From: Parachlamydia sp.
Lineage (GTDB): Bacteria > Chlamydiota > Chlamydiia > Chlamydiales > Parachlamydiaceae
Length of the DNA stretch: 9,840 nucleotides
Reading direction: 5' to 3'
Assembly (NCBI GenBank): GCA_021298935.1
Contig: JAJTHR010000251.1
Coordinates: forward strand, 1-9,840
Part shown: in pieces, positions 6,306 to 9,840 of the stretch
Layout of the letters: every line of letters starts with the position of its first letter
Position numbering within the stretch: the stretch's first letter is position 1
Translations under genes and position numbers: made by a program
Notes under the pieces: model-generated
Database searches by the model: none
Told to the model about the DNA's origin: nothing
The model's input: only the letters and a program-made list of their open reading frames with translations

Positions 6306-6908
6306 ATGTACACCAATACTGGCTATAAACCTTACAATATCTCTCATCAAAATATTAGCCCATCTTCAAGTGAGGATCAACTGGAGAAGGATCTCAAATC
6401 CTTTGAACAAAAATGCATTGAATTTCATGCTCATAGAGCAAGTTTAAATCCGGAAATTGGCTATAGCCTTGAGGGACGAATATCCGAGCTTGAGGTTGAG
6501 AATGCAATTTTAAAGCGAGAGCAACAGACGACCATTGAAAACTATGAGTACATTCGAGCTGATATGGCTGTCGCCCAAGCTGAACAGGAAAATGAAATTT
6601 TAGCGCTAAAAAAGAAAATGGCGGAGCTTGAAAAAGTCAACGCCCGCATGGTTGAATTAGTACGCAAAATTGATGAGGAATGCAGGGATCCTATTAGCAC
6701 GGAGGACTTTAGTACAGGGGCCAGAATAGCTCCCAACGGAGTGACTTATGGAACTGCTTCCATCGAATGGATAGAAAAACGTGGAACAAATCCTAAGAAT
6801 GTTCAGGAAGCTTTAAAAGTTGAAGCACTTTACCCCAACAGACTGGCACAAAATGTTGCAGCCCTTCTCAAAAAAAATAGCGATCTATTCGAGGAAGAAC
6901 CTAAGTAA
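6306..6908 (+). CDS. Coiled-coil plus U-box protein, candidate E3 ubiquitin ligase effector (200 aa)
   Basis: Numbered from ATG 6306. Residues 1-55 are polar and probably disordered (SPSSSED). Residues 56-125 are a strong coiled coil (ISELEVENAILK, EILALKKKMAELEKV). Residues 126-190 match a U-box, the RING-like fold without zinc that recruits E2 enzymes: CRDPIS at 126-131, a Gly145-x-x-Tyr148 turn (APNGVTYGTASIEW), Ile153 and Trp155, NPKN at 162-165, and the closing YPNRLA at 176-181. There are no zinc-ligand Cys/His pairs, as expected for a U-box. Bacteria have no ubiquitin, so such a protein would act in the host. Expanded ubiquitin-related families are known in environmental chlamydiae, and LubX is a U-box effector in Legionella. 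The frame extends to a TTG at 6279, but AAGGG lies 6 bases before ATG 6306, so that start is preferred. It converges with the Sel1 gene. Confidence 0.72.
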   Translation: MYTNTGYKPYNISHQNISPSSSEDQLEKDLKSFEQKCIEFHAHRASLNPEIGYSLEGRISELEVENAILKREQQTTIENYEYIRADMAVAQAEQENEILALKKKMAELEKVNARMVELVRKIDEECRDPISTEDFSTGARIAPNGVTYGTASIEWIEKRGTNPKNVQEALKVEALYPNRLAQNVAALLKKNSDLFEEEPK

Positions 6909-6939
6909 CCTGAGCTTGAGTTTAGATAGGAAATATAAC

Positions 6940-9222
6940 CTACATGACATAGGATAATTGTTTCATCTTGGTTTTTAAAAGGGGCTTTAACTGAGGGGGA
7001 CTCTCTCCCGATCTTTCATTATATTTTTTATAGTACTTGAGAGCCTGTACCTCATCTATTTCTACTTTTAGCCCCTTTTGGTAAATTTTACCTAGATAAT
7101 ATAAAGCACGTGGTTTGATCGTAGATACTTCTTCAAATAATTTTCTTGCCTCTGTAAAATTTTGATTAACATCAAAATGTTTAGAGCTATTGAAATACCG
7201 GCCTTTGTAATAACTCATCGCTAAACAATATTTGGAAGAAGAACTCCCTTGCTCAGCACCGCGCTTTGTCCAAATAAGTGCCTTATCAAGGTCTTTAGCG
7301 CAAAATCTACCCTTGGCATACATTTTTGCAAGGTAGTCTGCCGCGAAGCTTAAGTCTTTTTTATAAGCCATTTTTAAATAACGGATGGCCATTCGTTTTA
7401 TTTCATATGTTATGTCTACACCATTCTGGAGAGCTTTGGCATAATCATACATTGCTTTAGGCCAGCCTTCGTCAGCAGCCAATTTTAAATAATTCATCCT
7501 CTCAATATAACCTTGGCAAAAATTCATGGCATAATAATGCATCGCTTCTAATTTTAGTTGCGGATCGACTGCATGATCCGCAAGATGTTTGCAAATTTCT
7601 TTTGCTTGCTCTTCATTAGCCTGAATTTTTTCATCCCCCTCATACAGGTATCTTGCCCATCTAAGAAGTGCATCTTCCTGTCCGAGATCCGCTGCCTTTT
7701 TAAGCCAATATTCAGCCTGTTCATGATTGATGTCATTCTGATCAAAATGACAATAAAGGTTCCACATGGAATTTAAAAATCCTTTTTTAGCGGCCAATTG
7801 AAAAAGTTTAAAAGAAAGGCTCTCTCTCCCATTATCAAAGTGGAACATACCTAAGTCATTAATTTTTTCAGGCTCATTAAGCAAATTCATGTGCAAGAGT
7901 CCCTGTTCGATATTTTGCTCAATTCCCTCACCCAACAATAGTAGTTCACCATATTTGTATTGGGCCTGGCTATTGCCTTTTTCTGCTAACTGTTGATAAA
8001 CTTTCGCTGCCGCCAATTTATCTATGGGTCGTGTGCTTGTGCCTGTGGAATAACTATTGCCAAGCTCAAACAAAGCTAGATCATAGTTTAAATCTGCCGC
8101 AGCGAATAACCACTTATCTGCCTCCAGGTCATCTTGCTTTACTCCTAAACCAAGTTTAAATTTCATATAAAGATTAAACATGCCTACTGCAGATCCACCA
8201 AAAGCGGCTGCTTTATAAATGTTAATAGCTAAAAGATGGGCTTGCACATTTGAGTAATTATCACCAATCATATTCAAACGATTAAAATCATTTTGACAGG
8301 ATAGTAATAAAAATTTTAAACCTTGTTCAATATCTTGTTCTACTCCAACCCCTTCAAAAAGCATTATGCCATATTTATATTGAGCCTCTGTATTTCCTTT
8401 TTCAGCAAGATCTTTATAAATTTCCACTGCAAGAGTTTTATTAAGCGTACAGCCAATCCCCCATTCATATTTAAAAGCTAAACGCTTTCCTGCCTCTTCA
8501 CTGCCTCTTTCATAGGCTGATCGAATGAAATGCAAAGCCTGCTCGTCATCTTTATAAAAGCCATTGGAAAAAAAATCTGCCAGCCCTAGCAGCCCTTTAT
8601 TTCTGTCGGAACAGGACTGCAGATAAAAAAAAGCCCCTTCAGCAATATTTTTTCCTACCCCGTCGCCTTTAAGGCACATCCACCCATATCTAAAAGCTGC
8701 CATTAAATTGCCCTTCACAGCCAGCTGCTTGTAGATGCATGCCGCTTTTTCTTTATCGACCACACCATTAATTCCGAAATAGTTCATTTCTGCGATGTAA
8801 AATGGAGAATGGGGATTTCCTTTCTCAGCCGCTTGGCTAAAATAATTAAACGCCTTCTCTTTTTTACATTGGCCCCCATCGCCATTAAAAAGCATCATCG
8901 CATAGTGATGCAGGGCTACGCTATTAACAGCTGCTCCCTTTTTAGCAAGGGTTTTGACATGTTTTAAATCAAGCCGCTCTTTTGCAGGCGAAAAATATAA
9001 AGATGAAAGATGGTCAATCGCCGGGCCGTATAAATTATCGATGCATTTGCTTAGTAAAGAGAAGCCCTGGTTAAAAACTTCGGTAGAAGAGGAGGCCAGC
9101 AATTGAGCTGCCTGCTTATATATTTCTGGAATCGAAGGACTCGATTCGATTCTTGCTTTTTTTTCCGGCCTTACTTCACTATCTTGATAATTTTCGAATT
9201 TTCTTTTATCGCTAATATCCAC
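6940..9222 (-). CDS. Sel1-repeat (TPR-like) protein, about 760 aa
   Basis: Most of the protein is a solenoid of Sel1-like repeats, 35-40 residues each with the A..G and AA..G spacing: for example IYKDLAEKGNTEAQYKYG, EADKWLFAAADLNYDLALF and EYWLKKAADLGQEDALLRWA. I count about 15 units, some degenerate. Sel1 repeats bind other proteins and are common in host-directed proteins of intracellular bacteria. No signal peptide, membrane span or enzyme domain is seen. The N-terminal 30 residues are charged, with a basic cluster RPEKKARI. Blocks of about 140 residues recur (IYKDLAEKGNTEAQYKYG and VYQQLAEKGNSQAQYKYG), so the gene grew by multi-repeat duplication. The frame can be extended to a TTG at 9297 inside the MITE-like element. 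I prefer GTG 9222, with AGG 7 bases upstream, because it lies outside the insertion. The gene looks AT-richer than the lipid A operon. Confidence 0.85.
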   Translation of the reverse strand: MDISDKRKFENYQDSEVRPEKKARIESSPSIPEIYKQAAQLLASSSTEVFNQGFSLLSKCIDNLYGPAIDHLSSLYFSPAKERLDLKHVKTLAKKGAAVNSVALHHYAMMLFNGDGGQCKKEKAFNYFSQAAEKGNPHSPFYIAEMNYFGINGVVDKEKAACIYKQLAVKGNLMAAFRYGWMCLKGDGVGKNIAEGAFFYLQSCSDRNKGLLGLADFFSNGFYKDDEQALHFIRSAYERGSEEAGKRLAFKYEWGIGCTLNKTLAVEIYKDLAEKGNTEAQYKYGIMLFEGVGVEQDIEQGLKFLLLSCQNDFNRLNMIGDNYSNVQAHLLAINIYKAAAFGGSAVGMFNLYMKFKLGLGVKQDDLEADKWLFAAADLNYDLALFELGNSYSTGTSTRPIDKLAAAKVYQQLAEKGNSQAQYKYGELLLLGEGIEQNIEQGLLHMNLLNEPEKINDLGMFHFDNGRESLSFKLFQLAAKKGFLNSMWNLYCHFDQNDINHEQAEYWLKKAADLGQEDALLRWARYLYEGDEKIQANEEQAKEICKHLADHAVDPQLKLEAMHYYAMNFCQGYIERMNYLKLAADEGWPKAMYDYAKALQNGVDITYEIKRMAIRYLKMAYKKDLSFAADYLAKMYAKGRFCAKDLDKALIWTKRGAEQGSSSSKYCLAMSYYKGRYFNSSKHFDVNQNFTEARKLFEEVSTIKPRALYYLGKIYQKGLKVEIDEVQALKYYKKYNERSGESPPQLKPLLKTKMKQLSYVM

Positions 9223-9239
9223 AAATAAACCTATACTAA

Positions 9240-9414
9240 ATTTTAACTCACCTCTGCCAAAAGGAGCAGATGAATAAGCAGATCTTTTGAATCTCAATTA
9301 ACTTCAAAAATGCTCGCAATATTAGTAAAATATTGCTGCGCTTTTTGAATTAATTGATTTTTCAAAATCTCTTGATTCTTCATTTTGCTCTTTTTGGCAG
9401 AGGTGAGATTTTAA
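9240..9414. mobile_element. MITE-like palindromic element A with 7-bp target duplication
   Basis: CTCACCTCTGCCAAAA at 9247-9262 is the exact reverse complement of TTTTGGCAGAGGTGAG at 9392-9407. Both ends are directly flanked by ATTTTAA (9240-9246 and 9408-9414), a perfect 7-base direct repeat in target-duplication position. The 161-base body is a near-continuous imperfect palindrome centred near 9329: AATATT arms, then matching segments such as TTTTTGAA and TTCAAAA. It encodes nothing convincing. It sits 17 bases upstream of the Sel1 GTG start, between that start and whatever promoter lay upstream. This structure fits a non-autonomous element mobilised in trans; the parent transposase family is not identified. 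Confidence 0.8.
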
Positions 9415-9455
9415 TTAACAAATTATCAAATCACTAAATAATTGTAAACAAAAAC

Positions 9456-9485
9456 GGCTCATCACGTAAATGAGTACCTGCCAGA
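9456..9485 (+). mobile_element. Candidate left inverted-repeat end of an ISL3-family insertion sequence
   Basis: The sequence starts GGCTCATCACGTAAATGAG and continues TACC. It has the GGCTC opening and inner CTCAT/ATGAG symmetry I associate with ISL3-family ends, 120 bases before the transposase start. The matching right end is not in the window, because the element is cut by element B. This is from memory of the family, not a match I could run. Confidence 0.4.
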
Positions 9486-9575
9486 GGAAGAAGGGGATAA
9501 ACAACTAGTTTAGATTAGTTGAAAAAAAGTGAAGCAGACATTTATTAATTCTCTTGGATTAAAAGGAGATTAAAT

Positions 9576-9701
9576 ATGCCTGCTTCAATGCTATATCATA
9601 TCAATCAAATTGAGAATGTTCAAGTCAAAACAGAGGAATACCACTCAGACAAAATAGTCTTTAACGTCCGCTTTATATACAGCGCGCGGGTAGGTTCTTA
9701 A
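9576..9701 (+). pseudogene. Truncated N-terminus of an ISL3-like transposase
   Basis: ATG 9576 has a strong ribosome site (GGAG at 9565-9568, 7 bases of spacer). It opens a frame reading MPASMLYHINQIENVQVKTE and on to KIVFNVRF (codon 33). From there the frame enters element B and stops at TAA 9699-9701 after eight foreign codons. The LYH...I...V pattern followed by a short IVFNV strand resembles the start of ISL3-type transposases, in which a CxxC zinc motif would follow. That motif and everything after it is missing. The family call is moderate because only about 33 native residues remain. The clear point is that a well-initiated gene is broken by a repeat. Confidence 0.5.
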
Positions 9702-9840
9702 ATTTTTGGCGGCGAGATTTTATGTCCCAGTACATTGCGGAGATCGCAGCAAACTTGGATAAGTTTGCAAGATCGAGCAATGAGCTGGGACGCAAAAGAT
9801 GCCGATGAAAAATTTAAAGACCTATCCGCGTGTCGTATAA
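9676..9840 (+). repeat. Palindromic repeat element B, right copy
   Basis: It begins TATAC at 9676 and reads toward GTATA at the window end. The two halves are complementary throughout: GCGCGGGTAGG with CCTATCCGCG, CTTAAATTTTT with AAAAATTTAAAG, GTCCCAG (9724-9730) with CTGGGAC (9785-9791), and GCAAACTT-type arms around the centre near 9757. I judge the arms to be about three-quarters identical. No open frame of note is present. It lies within the transposase fragment and is the inverse of 1-139. The outer boundary is at or just beyond the window end, so a target duplication cannot be checked. Confidence 0.85.

Noticed and set aside
1..9840. CRISPR arrays, tRNA or rRNA genes, toxin-antitoxin pairs
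   Set aside because: I scanned both strands and saw no regularly spaced direct repeats, no cloverleaf-type sequence and no paired small genes of those classes.

Overview
The window looks like chromosomal DNA from a bacterium of the phylum Chlamydiae, most likely an amoeba-associated ('environmental') lineage such as the Waddlia/Parachlamydia group. This is inferred from gene content and style, not from a database search: lpxK sits directly next to a glutamate-type symporter gene, most genes are short and uncharacterised, and two eukaryote-style effector candidates (a U-box protein and a Sel1-repeat protein) lie beside small palindromic mobile elements.

Layout. Positions 1-139 hold most of a palindromic repeat (element B), cut by the window edge. 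From 145 to 4315 there is a tight minus-strand block transcribed right to left: gmhA (sedoheptulose-7-phosphate isomerase, containing a run of ten G), lpxK (lipid A 4'-kinase), an SLC1-type amino-acid symporter whose N-terminus is split by a one-base frameshift, a GT8-like glycosyltransferase and a small hydrophobic protein. gmhA and lpxK nearly touch, lpxK and the symporter abut stop-to-start (TAAATG), and the symporter and glycosyltransferase are 3 bases apart. A short divergent promoter region follows. On the plus strand come a secreted Pro/Val-rich protein (4492-4884) and a 401-residue four-helix membrane protein (4950-6155), whose start codon lies in a 10-bp inverted repeat and whose end carries a likely terminator.

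From about 6180 the DNA becomes more AT-rich and accessory in character. A coiled-coil plus U-box protein (6306-6908) converges on a long Sel1-repeat protein (6940-9222). Both have the domain types of host-directed effectors. Upstream of the Sel1 gene lies mobile debris: a 161-bp MITE-like palindrome (9247-9407) with 16-bp perfect terminal inverted repeats and a perfect 7-bp target duplication, a likely left end of an ISL3-type insertion sequence (from 9456), the first 33 codons of a transposase (9576-), and a second copy of element B (9676-9840) that cuts that transposase.

The two copies of element B are 4 mismatches apart over 139 bp and lie in opposite orientation, so the roughly 9.5 kb between them could be inverted by recombination. 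The main points to follow up are the poly-G tract in gmhA (possible phase variation of heptose supply), the split symporter N-terminus, the U-box effector candidate and the two unnamed palindromic elements.
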